DNA from: Elysia marginata
Lineage: Eukaryota; Mollusca; Gastropoda; Plakobranchidae
NCBI GenBank assembly: GCA_019649035.1
Contig: BMAT01008308.1
Location: 500,804 to 533,591, forward strand
Length of the DNA: 32,788 nt
Reading direction: 5' to 3'
The position numbers and the translations under genes are program-made. The notes below the pieces were generated by a model. That model did not search any database and was not told the origin of the DNA. It saw nothing but the letters and a program-made list of their open reading frames with translations. Of this stretch, positions 32,494 to 32,788 are shown in pieces; within the stretch, counting starts at the first letter, position 1; each line of letters begins with the position of its first letter.

Positions 32494-32642
32494 AGACTTT
32501 AAGCAGCAACGCGTGAGTATGACGGGAACGTCTTTGGGTTTATTTTTAGAAACTGGTTTCAATATTTTTATAGTTTCCTCGATTTGCTTTCCCGATTTTC
32601 ACGTACGCGCAGTGAGACACGGTGCGTGTGCTTAAGGTCTCT
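32494..32642 (-). mobile_element. MITE copy 4 (minus strand, slightly shortened end)
   Basis: A fourth copy, same orientation as copy 3, starting 367 bases after it. Its plus-strand left end begins TAGACTTTAAGC and lacks the two outermost bases seen in the other copies. A TA flanks both ends. The frame at 32450-32635 that crosses it is not a gene. Confidence 0.7.
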
Positions 32643-32728
32643 ATTCACAGGGCGAGTCTTGAATTCGCTCAGCCGTCAAGCTTCGACGAACTCAATGTGA
32701 GGGGCAGCTAAGAAAGAAGAAGAAATGG

Positions 32729-32747
32729 TTGGTTGGTTGGTTGGTTG
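32729..32747 (+). repeat. (TTGG)n short tandem repeat
   Basis: About four and a half GGTT units near the window end. Confidence 0.85.
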
Positions 32748-32788
32748 AAGAATATTTTACAAGCCCAATTCCACTTCAAAGGTGCTCT

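Overview
The window looks like a gene-poor, AT-rich stretch of an animal nuclear genome. The evidence is one split gene with GT/AG introns and a strong Kozak start, tRNA-headed SINE-like repeats, a decayed mariner transposon, short inverted-repeat elements, and many CTGT, GATA, GA and ACT microsatellites. The mix, especially the long CTGT tracts, resembles mollusc (gastropod) genomes, but that placement is inference. No bacterial genes, operons or CRISPR arrays were seen.

Layout. 1-8083: non-coding DNA with microsatellites and one minus-strand SINE-like repeat. 8084-8468: two direct copies of a ~155 bp MITE with TA target sites. 9198-9460: a tRNA-headed SINE-like repeat. 9461-15951: no recognisable gene. 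15952-23848: the one real gene, on the plus strand. 24209-27605: SINE-like repeats and simple repeats. 27606-31749: nothing recognised. 31750-32049: a foldback (long hairpin) element bounded by 9 bp direct repeats. 32127-32642: two more MITE copies, inverted relative to the left pair.

The gene encodes a membrane-anchored group A (PHBH-fold) FAD monooxygenase that resembles the catalytic domain of MICAL proteins. Six exons (16493-16912, 18014-18202, 19025-19210, 19574-19729, 20296-20356, 22618-22795) join in frame. They carry an N-terminal hydrophobic anchor, a GGGPIG dinucleotide-binding motif, a CDG (DG-type) motif and an unusual AEGEAAR in place of the usual GD motif. No calponin-homology or LIM domain is seen. 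The start of the transcript (a possible extra exon at 15952-16086) and the last exon (near 23764) are uncertain. Intron 2 holds a minisatellite with an assembly gap, intron 4 a CAT repeat, and intron 5 the mariner remnant.
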